Source: Maribacter algicola (GTDB lineage: Bacteria > Bacteroidota > Bacteroidia > Flavobacteriales > Flavobacteriaceae). Taken from it: a stretch of 64,000 nucleotides of DNA. The stretch spans positions 496,001-560,000 of the forward strand of contig NZ_QUSX01000001.1 of the NCBI RefSeq assembly GCF_003933245.1. The letters run 5' to 3'. A program made the position numbers and the translations under genes. Positions 45,496 through 55,084 of the stretch are shown in pieces. A model generated the notes under the pieces. The model saw nothing but the letters and a program-made list of their open reading frames with translations, did not search any database and was not told the origin of the DNA. Every line of letters begins with the position of its first letter. The first letter of the stretch is position 1.

Positions 45496-46721
45496 GTTGC
45501 AAAAAATTTAATCATAAGTCCTCCTAACAACCACACATAGCAGATATAAGCCACATACTTTAAAACAGCTTCCAAAATTTTACTTTTAGGGGCCATTTCG
45601 CTCATGGAATGATCCACGTCCTTTCTCTTGAAAAATCCCAAATAAATTAAATAACCTGAAACAATAAGGAATACAATATTCAAAAAGAACGTATAGTCTA
45701 TCTTGAAATATGCACTATCCTGGATTTTAACTTGGGAAGGGTCCGGCAAAATATTCAAAAAGTCAAAACTGTAATGCAGTGCCAACGAAGCAACTATCAA
45801 TGCAGTAAATAATAGGAAAAGTATAAACAAGGACATTTTCCAGCCGTAATACTTTGCATTTATACGGAGTACGGGAAAGACCACCAAGTCACTGAAAATA
45901 AAGGCCATTACCCCGGCAAAACTTACTCCCTTACCAAAAAGTAAGGCGGCCAAAGGTATATTTCCCATAGAACCGATAAACGTTAGAAATGCCGCCACCG
46001 GCCCAACCACAATATGTTCAAAAATTTCAAAAAATGAGAAATCCATATTTCCTTGCCCACTATTGATGAACAGAGTCTGAAAAAAAGCATCGGGAACAAA
46101 TGCGGCCACAATGCCCGCTATGGTAAAACCGACTGTAACATCTTTCCAGACCATCTGCCATTCCATCTTATATTTTTTACCGACCCTTGCCCAACTGTTT
46201 TCCTTTATAATCTGCTTTTTCCAATCTTTTGAATCGTCCATGGAATCGCAGTCATCCTCATCATCCAGGTTTTTTCGTGCGGCCTCAATCAACTTTTTGG
46301 GATTGATCACGCGAATGAGAATCCAGCAAATACCTATTAACAATAGACCTCCAATGTATTCGCCAACCACGAATTGCCATCCCAAAAAAATGGAAATGAT
46401 AATCCCCAGTTCAATGACCAGGTTTGTGGAGGCCAATAAAAAAGCCATGGAGGACAGAAAACTCGCCCCCTTTTTAAATAGTGATTTTGCACTTGCCAAA
46501 GCCGCAAAACTGCAGGAACTACTAACAAAGCCAAAGAATGTACCCAACAGCACGCCCTTGGATTCGTCTTTTCCCATGGTTTTCTGCATACGCTTTTCGG
46601 TTACGAAAATCTGTATCATACTACTTATGACATAACCCAAAATGAAGGCCCAAAGGGCCATCCAGAAAAATCCGGTAGTTGTATAAGCAGCTTCACCCCA
46701 CTGTTTAAAAAAGTTGCTCAA
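45492..46721 (-). CDS. SO_0444-type Cu/Zn efflux permease
   Basis: The 409-residue protein has about ten helices in two halves, with the family motifs [17 protein letters not shown] (near residues 55-71) and [30 protein letters not shown]. It belongs to the permease group that includes the copper/zinc efflux protein of Shewanella and arsenic-type permeases. The loop between halves is acidic and Cys-containing ([16 protein letters not shown]). It overlaps copA by four bases and starts nine bases after the DUF3347 gene. Confidence 0.9.
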   Translation of the reverse strand: MSNFFKQWGEAAYTTTGFFWMALWAFILGYVISSMIQIFVTEKRMQKTMGKDESKGVLLGTFFGFVSSSCSFAALASAKSLFKKGASFLSSMAFLLASTNLVIELGIIISIFLGWQFVVGEYIGGLLLIGICWILIRVINPKKLIEAARKNLDDEDDCDSMDDSKDWKKQIIKENSWARVGKKYKMEWQMVWKDVTVGFTIAGIVAAFVPDAFFQTLFINSGQGNMDFSFFEIFEHIVVGPVAAFLTFIGSMGNIPLAALLFGKGVSFAGVMAFIFSDLVVFPVLRINAKYYGWKMSLFILFLLFTALIVASLALHYSFDFLNILPDPSQVKIQDSAYFKIDYTFFLNIVFLIVSGYLIYLGFFKRKDVDHSMSEMAPKSKILEAVLKYVAYICYVWLLGGLMIKFFAT

Positions 46722-46730
46722 AATAGTTCT

Positions 46731-47258
46731 TTACTGTATGGTTTCGATTACCTTTCCACAGGTAAGCATTCTATCCCCAAAATAAGGGTTTCTTATTTCC
46801 GATGCATCGGAAATCCAGTATCCTCCCTTGCCTTCAAAGGCCATAGGACAAAATTGCTTGTAGATTTCGCCGCCCTCAATGGAACCTTTGAAAATAGGTT
46901 CTACCATTTCCGTAAGTTGGGAAAATAGTTCACGCTGTTTTTCAACATCTCCCGCTTTGGAAATTTCATCGGCCAAATTGCCTATTTCACTGTAGGTCTC
47001 ACCAACAGCTTTTTTCATTTCTTCAGATGTTGTTTTGGCCTTATCTGGAGCAGTTTCTACCAAAGCTACCCTCAATTTTTGATACTCTTCAAATAAAGCA
47101 TGGGTACTTTCATCATCGAAAGATGCCACTGCCATATCCTTTGACTGTTCTTCTACCAATGTTTCTGGAGTTGCAGGTTCGGCAACTTTCTTTTCTTCCT
47201 TGCAAGCAAGTGATAACACTAAAACGATTGCCATTATTGGCATGATTACTTTTTTCAT
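46731..47258 (-). CDS. DUF3347-type lipoprotein
   Basis: The 175-residue protein is a lipoprotein (LSLAC, Cys19) with a Glu-rich linker and then a helical DUF3347 domain. Near the C-terminus the motif CPMAFEGKGGYW (Cys137) is followed by RNPYFGDRMLTCGKVIETIQ (Cys167), nearly the same as the tail of the CusB-type adaptor of this operon. DUF3347 is common in copper-handling contexts. The two Cys and Met residues could bind a metal ion in the periplasm. It lies between TolC and the permease with gaps of eight and nine bases. Confidence 0.88.
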   Translation of the reverse strand: MKKVIMPIMAIVLVLSLACKEEKKVAEPATPETLVEEQSKDMAVASFDDESTHALFEEYQKLRVALVETAPDKAKTTSEEMKKAVGETYSEIGNLADEISKAGDVEKQRELFSQLTEMVEPIFKGSIEGGEIYKQFCPMAFEGKGGYWISDASEIRNPYFGDRMLTCGKVIETIQ

Positions 47259-47266
47259 ACTTGTTG

Positions 47267-48481
47267 TTATTGAATTAAATAGTTAATTATTGCACTTTGT
47301 TCGTAATACGATTTTATAGCTTCCAATTGATTTACCTGAAACTTGAGTTGTAATTCCTGAATATCCAGCACATCATTAAAATCAATGGTACCTGTTTCAT
47401 AATTTTTGGTAAGTATTTCCTCTGCATCCTTGGCCTGCTCTAAATTCTTCCTCGAAGTATTGTATGCAATCCTTGCTTGATTCCTCCGGGAAATGGCCCT
47501 TGCCAAAGTAGTTTCCAACAAGTTTAACCGTTGCTTTTTTTGAGATTGAAGTTCTTTTTGCCGAAGTTCATTTTGTTTGGATACCGATTTAAAGGATGAA
47601 TTGAACAAGGGAATTGACAGGGAAACCATTGGCATAACTATATCCTTGCCGTTATCGCTAAAATCCATATTTGGCCTTTCGGAAACGGCAACATAATCCA
47701 GGCCCACCCCAAAATTAGGGGCACCCTGTTTCTGATTCAATAGTTCCGATTTAGTGACCGACTCATACAATCTGTCATATCGCAAAAGTTCAGGGTTCAA
47801 TTCCAAGTTTTGATTCTCGTACATAGAATCTTCCAAGGGTATATCAAGTTGCGATACGACGTCAACCGATAGACTTTGTTCCTGATTTCTTAGTCCATTG
47901 AAGTTAGACCTTTCCGCTAACGCCTTTTGCTCCAAAACTTCAATTTGTTGCTGTAATTCATTCTGGCGGATTTGTAAACGCAATACATCCACGGCTGAAG
48001 CCTTCCCCACCTCCACTGAGGTCAGGGCGAGTTGTTCATAAGTGTCCAACAGTTGTATGTTTTCCTTCAAAACTATTTGTTTTGCATTTAATACATAGAG
48101 TTCGTAATAAGATTGCGCTACCGATAATGCCAACTTTCTTTTTGCGATGGCCAAATCCAAATAGTCCGCTTCTGCAAGGGAGCTCGCATAGCTTTCCCTA
48201 GCCATAATCGTTCCAAACCAAGGGAGCATCTGTGCCACGGAGAGGCGGGTGCGCTGTGCTCCGGTACGGGTTTCCGGCTCACTTACGAAATAACCGGCGC
48301 TAATAGATGTGTTAGGAAAGCTCCTAGCTTCCCCCACTTTTTCCTTGGAAATGTTATATTGTAGCTCATAAGCCTGTATTTCTGGATTGTTCGCTTCTGC
48401 CTCTTCCAAATAGGATTCCAGACTTTGTGCATTCAGGCTAAACCCGAACAGTATCAGAAATATAATAGGTATTGTTCTCAT
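47267..48481 (-). CDS. TolC-family outer-membrane efflux protein
   Basis: The 404-residue protein has a signal peptide (MRTIPIIFLILFGFSLNAQ) and long alpha-helical hairpins with the two repeats of the OEP fold (first QSLESYLEEAEANNPEIQAYELQY). The barrel segments include NTSISAGYFVSE and NFGVGLDYVA. It forms the outer-membrane exit duct of the tripartite pump. It overlaps the CusA gene by four bases (ATGA) and lies eight bases before the DUF3347 gene. Confidence 0.92.
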   Translation of the reverse strand: MRTIPIIFLILFGFSLNAQSLESYLEEAEANNPEIQAYELQYNISKEKVGEARSFPNTSISAGYFVSEPETRTGAQRTRLSVAQMLPWFGTIMARESYASSLAEADYLDLAIAKRKLALSVAQSYYELYVLNAKQIVLKENIQLLDTYEQLALTSVEVGKASAVDVLRLQIRQNELQQQIEVLEQKALAERSNFNGLRNQEQSLSVDVVSQLDIPLEDSMYENQNLELNPELLRYDRLYESVTKSELLNQKQGAPNFGVGLDYVAVSERPNMDFSDNGKDIVMPMVSLSIPLFNSSFKSVSKQNELRQKELQSQKKQRLNLLETTLARAISRRNQARIAYNTSRKNLEQAKDAEEILTKNYETGTIDFNDVLDIQELQLKFQVNQLEAIKSYYEQSAIINYLIQ

Positions 48482-51400
48482 TTGTTAGCTCGTTTTAATT
48501 GATACTCTTTTTGCCAACTGTACAGCACAGGTACTAGAAAATAAGAGGTTATATCTACTACCATTCCCCCAAAAATGGGTATAGCCATGGGAATCATAAT
48601 ATCGCTTCCCTTCCCTGTAGAGGTCAGCACGGGCAACAATGCCAAAATAGTGGTGACCGTGGTCATCAAACAAGGCCGTATCCTTTTGTTGGCCGCCTCC
48701 AAAGTTGCTGAACGAATCTCCTTTACATTGCTGGGATTTTCCCTATCAAAAGTCTGCGTCAAGTAGGTGGCCATAACCACCCCATCATCCGTTGCAATTC
48801 CGAATAGGGCAATAAAACCGACCCAAACGGCAACACTCAAATTAATGGTCTTCATGTTAAATAAATCTCGAAGGTTTTCACCAAACAAGCTGAAATTCAA
48901 GAACCAATCCTGTCCGTAGAGCCATATCATGATAAATCCACCTGCAAAAGCTACGGCAATACCGGTATATACCATTAAAGAAGTAGCGACCGACCTGAAT
49001 TGAAAGTACAGTATTAGAAAAATTACCAATAAGGCCAGAGGAATTACAAATGACAAGGTCTTTTCCGCCCTTAATTGGTTTTCATAAGTACCCGTAAACC
49101 TATAACTTATACCGTTAGGCACTTTTAACTCTCCATTGTTGATTTTTTCCTTTATCAAAGCCTGGGCATTTTCAACGACATCCACTTCTGCAAAACCGTC
49201 TAGCTTATCAAATAGCACATAACCTACCAAAAAGGTATCCTCACTTTTAATGACCTGAGGTCCTTTTTCATATCGAATGTCCACCAATTCACCAAGCGGT
49301 ACCGGACTTCCGTTTTCTACGGGAACATAAATATTCTTTATGTCAGTAGGGTTATCCCTAAGCTCTCGTGGATATCTGACCCTGACCGAATATCTTTCCC
49401 TACCCTCTACTGTTTGTGTCAAAGGCATCCCACCGATTGCAACTTCAAGAATGTTCTGAACATCCATTATGGAGATACCATATCGAGCCAACTGTTCCCT
49501 TTTAATATCGATAAGCAAATAGGGTTTACCTATGATTCGGTCGGCAAATACCGCCTGTTCCTTCACCCCTTCAGCCTCCTTAAGGATATCTTCCAACTGC
49601 AGACCAAAACTTTCAATTTGCTGTAAATCCTGTCCTTTGACCTTAATACCCATGGGTGCCCGCATACCGGTCTGTAACATGACCAACCTTGTTTCTATGG
49701 GCTGAAGTTTAGGTGCCGAGGTTACACCCGGTAGTCTAGTTGCAGATACGATTGCATTCCAAATATCGTCTGGAGTTTTAATCTCAGGTCTCCAGTTTCT
49801 AAAATAATCCCCACTGCCATCTTCAATCAAATCCTCTCTGGATACCGTTTCAACCAGTTGGGTAGCATCATACTTGCCGTTATTGTTTATAGGATTGTTC
49901 GGGTTAATATGCAGCTTTCCATTTTTCAAAACGAAAAGTCCATCTTCGTTCACTTTATACCTTTGCCTTTTACCCTCGGTATTTCGCATAAACTCAGACT
50001 TATATTGAATGACGTTTTCGTACATAGAGAGTGGTGCAGGGTCCAAAGCCGATTCCGTCCTACCTGCTTTTCCTACTACGGTCTCAACCTCGGGGATATT
50101 GGCCACGGCCATATCCAACTGTTGCAAAACACGTTTGTTCTCGGCCACCCCTGCATGAGGTAAGGAAGTAGGCATTAATAGGAAGGTACCTTCGTTAAGT
50201 GAAGGCATAAATTCCTTGCCCGTATTTTTCATGATCAATATTCCCAAGACCAATACCATGGAAGGTATCAAAATAAACAGTCCTTTATTTTCAAGCGCCC
50301 ACCGCAGGATTTTGGAATAGTATGTTTTGAATAAGGAGAAAATTCCCAATAGACCGAAGCAGATAATCGCAACAAAAATGAAATTTATGACCAATCCCCT
50401 ATGAAAGCCCAAAGGCCTCCAATATTCCGCGAGGAGAATAACAATGACCAAAACGGAAATACCAATGTTTGCTAATGTTTTAGAGACCGATAACTGATAT
50501 CGATTTATGGAAAACCTGAAATTTTCCGTCTCCTTAAAACCAAACCATAATCCCAAGAATCCGAAGGCTACCAAGGCCAAGCCCAACCAAAAACCAAAAA
50601 ATATGGCCAAAATCCCTATACCTACAAGTGTATAGTCCCAAATTTTGTGGAATGGCAATTGCCTTTTTGATTTTTTAAATAGGAATGCCGCAAAGGGAGG
50701 AATCAAAAACAAAGCGATTACCAGAGAAGCGGATAGCGCCATGGTTTTGGTAAAGGCCAAGGGTCGAAACAATTTACCTTCCGCACCTATCATGGTAAAC
50801 ACAGGGATAAAACTAATAATGGTCGTCAATACCGCTGTAAGGATAGCTCCCGAAACTTCCGAAGTCGCTTTATAGACAATTTCATTCGTTGTGAGGTAAC
50901 TCCCATCTTCCTTTACTTTCAGCTTTTCATCCTCTAAATGCCGAATCATATTTTCTGCCAATATGACCCCAACATCGACCATGGTTCCTATGGCAATAGC
51001 AATACCGGACAATGCTACGATATTGGCATCCACGTGAAATAATTTCATGGTGATAAAAACCATTAGAATGGCCACGGGTAACAGTGTGGATATAAGTAGC
51101 GATGCCCTTAGATTAAAAACCATGACAATGATTACCATAATGGTAATGAGCACTTCCAGGGTCAAGGCTTCTTTTAAGGTACCCAAGGTTTCCTGAATCA
51201 ATTCCGTACGATCATAGAAAGGAACAACGGTCAATTGCGAGGTACGTCCATCAGCTAAAACTTTAGAGGGTAGTCCTCCACTCAATTCTTTGATTTTGTC
51301 CTTTACATTTGTAATTACCTCTAAAGGATTAGCGCCATATCTGGCCACAACAACACCACCAACGACTTCTGCGCCCTCCTTGTCCAATATTCCCCGTCGG

Positions 51401-52263
51401 CTTGCGGGTCCTAAATATACCTTGGCAATATCCTTGATACGAATGGATGTAAATTCTTGGGATGCAACTACCGCATTTTCAATATCCTCTAGGGATTTTA
51501 TATATCCAAGTCCCCGAATAAGATATTCGGCCTGGTTCATTTCCAAAGTTTGGGCTCCTAAATCTTGATTGCTCTGCTTTATGGCCTTCACAACTTCTGT
51601 AAGTCCAATACCATACTGTCGCATCAATTCCGGGTCAACATCCACTTGATATTCCTGAACATACCCGCCAATGGAGGCCACTTCTGAAACCCCACCAGCA
51701 GCCGATAATCCGTATTTTAAATAGTAATCCTGTATGCTTCGTAGTTCCTGTAAATCCCATCCACCGGTAACATTACCTTCTTCGTCCCTACCTTCCAAGG
51801 TATACCAGAATATCTGTCCCAATCCGGTAGCATCCGGTCCTAAGGTAGGAGTTACCCCTACTGGCAACAATCCGTTTGGCAGCGAATTGAGCTTTTCTAG
51901 AATTCTACTGCGGGACCAGTAAAACTCTACCTCTTCCTCAAAAATGATATAGATACTGGAAAATCCGAACATGGACGAGCTTCGAACGGTTCTCACCCCG
52001 GGAATTCCCAACAAAGAACTAGTTAAAGGGTAAGTAATCTGATCCTCTATATCCTGTGGAGAGCGTCCTTCCCATTTCGTAAAAACAATCTGTTGATTTT
52101 CACCAATATCTGGAATGGCATCTACTGCAACCGGATCGGTTGGTAAAATACCGATATTCCAATTAAACGGGGCGTTCAATATGCCCCATCCTACAAATAG
52201 GAGGAGCATAAGAACCGCAATCAATTTGTTTTCTATGAGGTATTTTATGCCTTTATTCAGCAT
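48478..52263 (-). CDS. cusA: CusA/CzcA-type heavy-metal RND efflux pump
   Basis: The start at 52263 (MLNKGIKYLIENKL) gives 1261 residues; ATG at 52269 is also possible. The protein has the HME-RND signatures: FTKWEGRSPQDIEDQITYPL, GTMVDVGVILAENM with the proton-relay Asp in the fourth helix, FGIATDDGVVMATYL and RIRPCLMTTVTTILALLP near the end. It is about 200 residues longer than E. coli CusA: residues about 545-700 include extra transmembrane segments (YTLVGIGILAIFFGFWLGLA, NFIFVAIICFGLLGIF), and about 800-870 hold another insert. It is the first long gene after the HYC_CC_PP gene. Confidence 0.95.
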   Translation of the reverse strand: MLNKGIKYLIENKLIAVLMLLLFVGWGILNAPFNWNIGILPTDPVAVDAIPDIGENQQIVFTKWEGRSPQDIEDQITYPLTSSLLGIPGVRTVRSSSMFGFSSIYIIFEEEVEFYWSRSRILEKLNSLPNGLLPVGVTPTLGPDATGLGQIFWYTLEGRDEEGNVTGGWDLQELRSIQDYYLKYGLSAAGGVSEVASIGGYVQEYQVDVDPELMRQYGIGLTEVVKAIKQSNQDLGAQTLEMNQAEYLIRGLGYIKSLEDIENAVVASQEFTSIRIKDIAKVYLGPASRRGILDKEGAEVVGGVVVARYGANPLEVITNVKDKIKELSGGLPSKVLADGRTSQLTVVPFYDRTELIQETLGTLKEALTLEVLITIMVIIVMVFNLRASLLISTLLPVAILMVFITMKLFHVDANIVALSGIAIAIGTMVDVGVILAENMIRHLEDEKLKVKEDGSYLTTNEIVYKATSEVSGAILTAVLTTIISFIPVFTMIGAEGKLFRPLAFTKTMALSASLVIALFLIPPFAAFLFKKSKRQLPFHKIWDYTLVGIGILAIFFGFWLGLALVAFGFLGLWFGFKETENFRFSINRYQLSVSKTLANIGISVLVIVILLAEYWRPLGFHRGLVINFIFVAIICFGLLGIFSLFKTYYSKILRWALENKGLFILIPSMVLVLGILIMKNTGKEFMPSLNEGTFLLMPTSLPHAGVAENKRVLQQLDMAVANIPEVETVVGKAGRTESALDPAPLSMYENVIQYKSEFMRNTEGKRQRYKVNEDGLFVLKNGKLHINPNNPINNNGKYDATQLVETVSREDLIEDGSGDYFRNWRPEIKTPDDIWNAIVSATRLPGVTSAPKLQPIETRLVMLQTGMRAPMGIKVKGQDLQQIESFGLQLEDILKEAEGVKEQAVFADRIIGKPYLLIDIKREQLARYGISIMDVQNILEVAIGGMPLTQTVEGRERYSVRVRYPRELRDNPTDIKNIYVPVENGSPVPLGELVDIRYEKGPQVIKSEDTFLVGYVLFDKLDGFAEVDVVENAQALIKEKINNGELKVPNGISYRFTGTYENQLRAEKTLSFVIPLALLVIFLILYFQFRSVATSLMVYTGIAVAFAGGFIMIWLYGQDWFLNFSLFGENLRDLFNMKTINLSVAVWVGFIALFGIATDDGVVMATYLTQTFDRENPSNVKEIRSATLEAANKRIRPCLMTTVTTILALLPVLTSTGKGSDIMIPMAIPIFGGMVVDITSYFLVPVLYSWQKEYQLKRANK

Positions 52264-52369
52264 GTACATTGATAATTAGACAGTTAAACATTTTCAAGTT
52301 TTGAAATAGCAAATAACAAAACATGCCCGGAAACTATTAGCTACCAGGAAAAGATGTAGTGTCTAAAAA

Positions 52370-52792
52370 TCAAATGAGGAAAGTCTGGTCCAGAACCTGA
52401 ACATCCCTGATCAAGGGAGGAGGGGAATAATCCTTAAAATGTACTTTTTCTTGATGTCTGGTTTCAAATAAACAGGAATAAGTATCTAAGAAGGAGGTAA
52501 TAAACAACTGTTTATCAAAAGACAATTGGTTGAAGGAAATTTGTAAATCGTCCTGACCCACAGCAGATAGTTCAACATCGGAACAGCAATCCATTTTCAT
52601 TTCCACCATAGCGCAATTGGCCATTTTATGAGAAATCTGTGGTTGCATCATACACCGTTCTACATCTCCAGACAGGCTAAAATCCATAAGATGGTCTCCA
52701 CAATAATGCATGTCTACCGAGAACGAGGTCGTGGTAAACAGCACTAAAAGTGCCATGGTAATGGATACTATTTTATGGAAGACGTCCTTCAT
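52370..52792 (-). CDS. HYC_CC_PP-family protein
   Basis: The 140-residue protein has an N-terminal membrane/signal helix (IVSITMALLVLFTTTSFSV) followed by the motifs that name the family: M-H29-Y-C31, more cysteines at 47 and 60, the pair C69-C70 and PPP near residue 127. His, Met and Cys are abundant (CMMQPQISHKMANCAMVEMKMDCC), suggesting a periplasmic copper-binding protein. Molecular function is unproven. It leads the copper operon; a 106-base gap separates it from the CusA-type pump. Two possible -7 elements lie just upstream. Confidence 0.85.
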   Translation of the reverse strand: MKDVFHKIVSITMALLVLFTTTSFSVDMHYCGDHLMDFSLSGDVERCMMQPQISHKMANCAMVEMKMDCCSDVELSAVGQDDLQISFNQLSFDKQLFITSFLDTYSCLFETRHQEKVHFKDYSPPPLIRDVQVLDQTFLI

Positions 52793-52799
52793 TGCTTGT

Positions 52800-52824
52800 C
52801 AAAAATACAAAATAAACAAATTTA
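52800..52824 (-). promoter_or_regulatory. Possible -7 elements of the heavy-metal operon
   Basis: On the minus strand TAAATTTG (52824-52817) and TATTTTTG (52807-52800) both match TAnnTTTG; the second ends seven bases before the HYC_CC_PP ATG. No TTTG at -33 distance and no metal-regulator operator were recognised. Confidence 0.35.
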
Positions 52825-53058
52825 ATTACTGTAAAGTTTTTAATTCTAATCTAATAGTACTGGAATAACGCAGATTTTGGGAAGATATTTGATAATCAAT
52901 TAATTGAAAATACGGCTTATAGAGGTTCATGTATTTGAATTCGCAAAAAAAACGCCCAAGAAGATGAAGAAAAATCTGTTTTTTTAAACCAAAAAAACCT
53001 TTAAGTAATTAAATCGAAAATACAGTAACTTAAGTGCCTTTGTTAAATACGATTTGAT

Positions 53059-54792
53059 ATGAATTCTAAACTCAACCAGTCCAAACTTTCTAAAAGATTT
53101 TTTATAAGGTTTGCAAGCCTTTTGCTTATTTCGATTTGCCTAATTGGTTGTAAATCTGAAACAAAGTCAGAAACTAAAGAGAAAGCGGAGAGGCCCAATA
53201 TTGTCTTTATCATGTCTGATGACCATGCATACCAAGCCATTTCTGCCTATGACAATAGCCTAATCGAGACACCCAACATTGATAGAATTGCCAAAATGGG
53301 AATGTTATTTACCAATGCCAGTGTTACCAATTCCATTTGTGCACCCTCGAGAGCTACGATTTTAACCGGGAAGCACTCCCATATAAATGGCAAGATTGAT
53401 AATGTCTCCCCTTTCGACACTACCAATGTCACCTTTCCACAACTTTTACAAAAAGCAGGATACCAAACCGCCATGTTTGGTAAGTTACATTTTGGCAATA
53501 ATCCGAAAGGTTTTGACCAGTTTAAAATATTACCGGGACAAGGGTCTTATTACAATCCGGATTTTATCACAAAAAATGAAGGAGAAATTCAAGTGAAAGG
53601 GTATGTAACGGATATTATTACCGGTATGACGCTAGAATGGCTTGAGAATGAACGTAAAAAGGATTCGCCATTTATGCTTATGTACCTGCATAAAGCCCCA
53701 CACCGTTCCTGGTTGATGGCGGAGCGACATATGGAGGAATACACAAATAAAACTTTTCCAGAACCCAAAACCTTGTTCGATGACCATGAAGGAATGCCCG
53801 CGGCTAAGGTGGCCGAAATGAAAATTGACGGCGACATGGGTTGGGCGGCGGACAGCAAGCTATATCCCGAGGTTATGGACCAATTAGGGTTGGAAGAACA
53901 AATTGGTTTTGACAAGCGCAGATACGAAATGACGGTTGGAAGATTAGACTCCACCCAAAAAGCAAATTTTGATACATACTACAGAAAAGTTGCGGAAGAT
54001 TTCATTGAACAATACCCGAACATGACAGAAAAAGATATTGCCAAATGGCGCTATCAAAGATATATGCAGGATTATTTGGGGACTATAAAATCCTTAGATG
54101 AAAATGTTGGAAGGGTTTTGGATTACCTGGAAGCCAATAATATGATGGAGAATACGATTATTGTGTATACGTCCGATCAAGGTTTTTACCTTGGGGAACA
54201 TGGCTGGTTCGACAAAAGATTCGTGTACGACGAAAGTCTTAAAACGCCGCTTTTGGTTTCTTGGCCAAATCGGGTAAAAGCCGGAAGTGTATCCGATGAA
54301 CTTGTCCAGAACCTGGATTTTGCCGAAACATTCTTGGACGTGGCCGGGGTAGAGCAACCCGAGGACATGCAGGGAAAGAGTTTGGTCCCCGTTCTTACCG
54401 GTGATATGGAAAATTGGAACAGGGATGCCGTTTACTATCACTATTACGAACATCCTTCCGAGCACAATGTCAACAGGCATTATGCAGCTATTACCAAAGA
54501 TTATAAATTGATACACTATTATTTCGATATGGACTATTGGGAATTGATCGACAGAAAAAAAGACCCTTTGGAACAGCACAATTATTATGATGACCCGGCC
54601 TATGCAGAAATTCAAAAGGGTCTCCACCAAAAATTGGATGCCTTACGTGAAAAATATGGAGACTCTGAAGCACTGAGTCAAAAGTATATAGACGAATTTA
54701 TGCCCCTTGCAAAAGAGGGTAAAGTATATGGCGTTGAAGATGATATTTTAAAGCCTATGATAGAAAAATGGGAGAATTCCAAAAAGGATTGA
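53059..54792 (+). CDS. S1-family sulfatase lipoprotein
   Basis: The 577-residue protein has a lipobox LIGC with Cys31, so it is probably anchored in the outer membrane. The catalytic centre is SICAPSRATILTGKH with C94, the residue converted to formylglycine (C-x-P-S-R motif). Other conserved features are PNIVFIMSDDHAY (metal Asp pair), YQTAMFGKLHFG, YTSDQGFYLGEHGWFDKR and the C-terminal DPLEQHN. It resembles the iduronate-sulfatase/choline-type group of polysaccharide sulfatases, substrate unknown. It precedes the divergent oxidoreductase gene. Confidence 0.92.
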   Translation: MNSKLNQSKLSKRFFIRFASLLLISICLIGCKSETKSETKEKAERPNIVFIMSDDHAYQAISAYDNSLIETPNIDRIAKMGMLFTNASVTNSICAPSRATILTGKHSHINGKIDNVSPFDTTNVTFPQLLQKAGYQTAMFGKLHFGNNPKGFDQFKILPGQGSYYNPDFITKNEGEIQVKGYVTDIITGMTLEWLENERKKDSPFMLMYLHKAPHRSWLMAERHMEEYTNKTFPEPKTLFDDHEGMPAAKVAEMKIDGDMGWAADSKLYPEVMDQLGLEEQIGFDKRRYEMTVGRLDSTQKANFDTYYRKVAEDFIEQYPNMTEKDIAKWRYQRYMQDYLGTIKSLDENVGRVLDYLEANNMMENTIIVYTSDQGFYLGEHGWFDKRFVYDESLKTPLLVSWPNRVKAGSVSDELVQNLDFAETFLDVAGVEQPEDMQGKSLVPVLTGDMENWNRDAVYYHYYEHPSEHNVNRHYAAITKDYKLIHYYFDMDYWELIDRKKDPLEQHNYYDDPAYAEIQKGLHQKLDALREKYGDSEALSQKYIDEFMPLAKEGKVYGVEDDILKPMIEKWENSKKD

Positions 54793-55084
54793 ATAAGATC
54801 TTGTTTTCCTATTTCCGACAAAAACCGATTACAAAATGTCTGCTTTATTAATTTATAGTGCACTTAGTTACTTCATCTAAAAATCATCATAACCTTTTGG
54901 GCTTTCTAAGCTTCCAAAAGAAAGAAAATAAGACAACTCTATAAATTTTATTTGCGTTCGAAAACGATACTGTAGACCTCACGCTTTGCTTCGCCACATC
55001 AAACGCATAGAAACACGTCGCCATAACTTTTAAACTTTAATTGAATTTACAGTCAGGACAATGGCCAAAATTTTTAAACGGGAA

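Noticed and set aside
54094..54630. Open frame of 178 codons opposite the sulfatase gene
   Set aside because: It is antisense to the conserved sulfatase and has no recognisable protein pattern.
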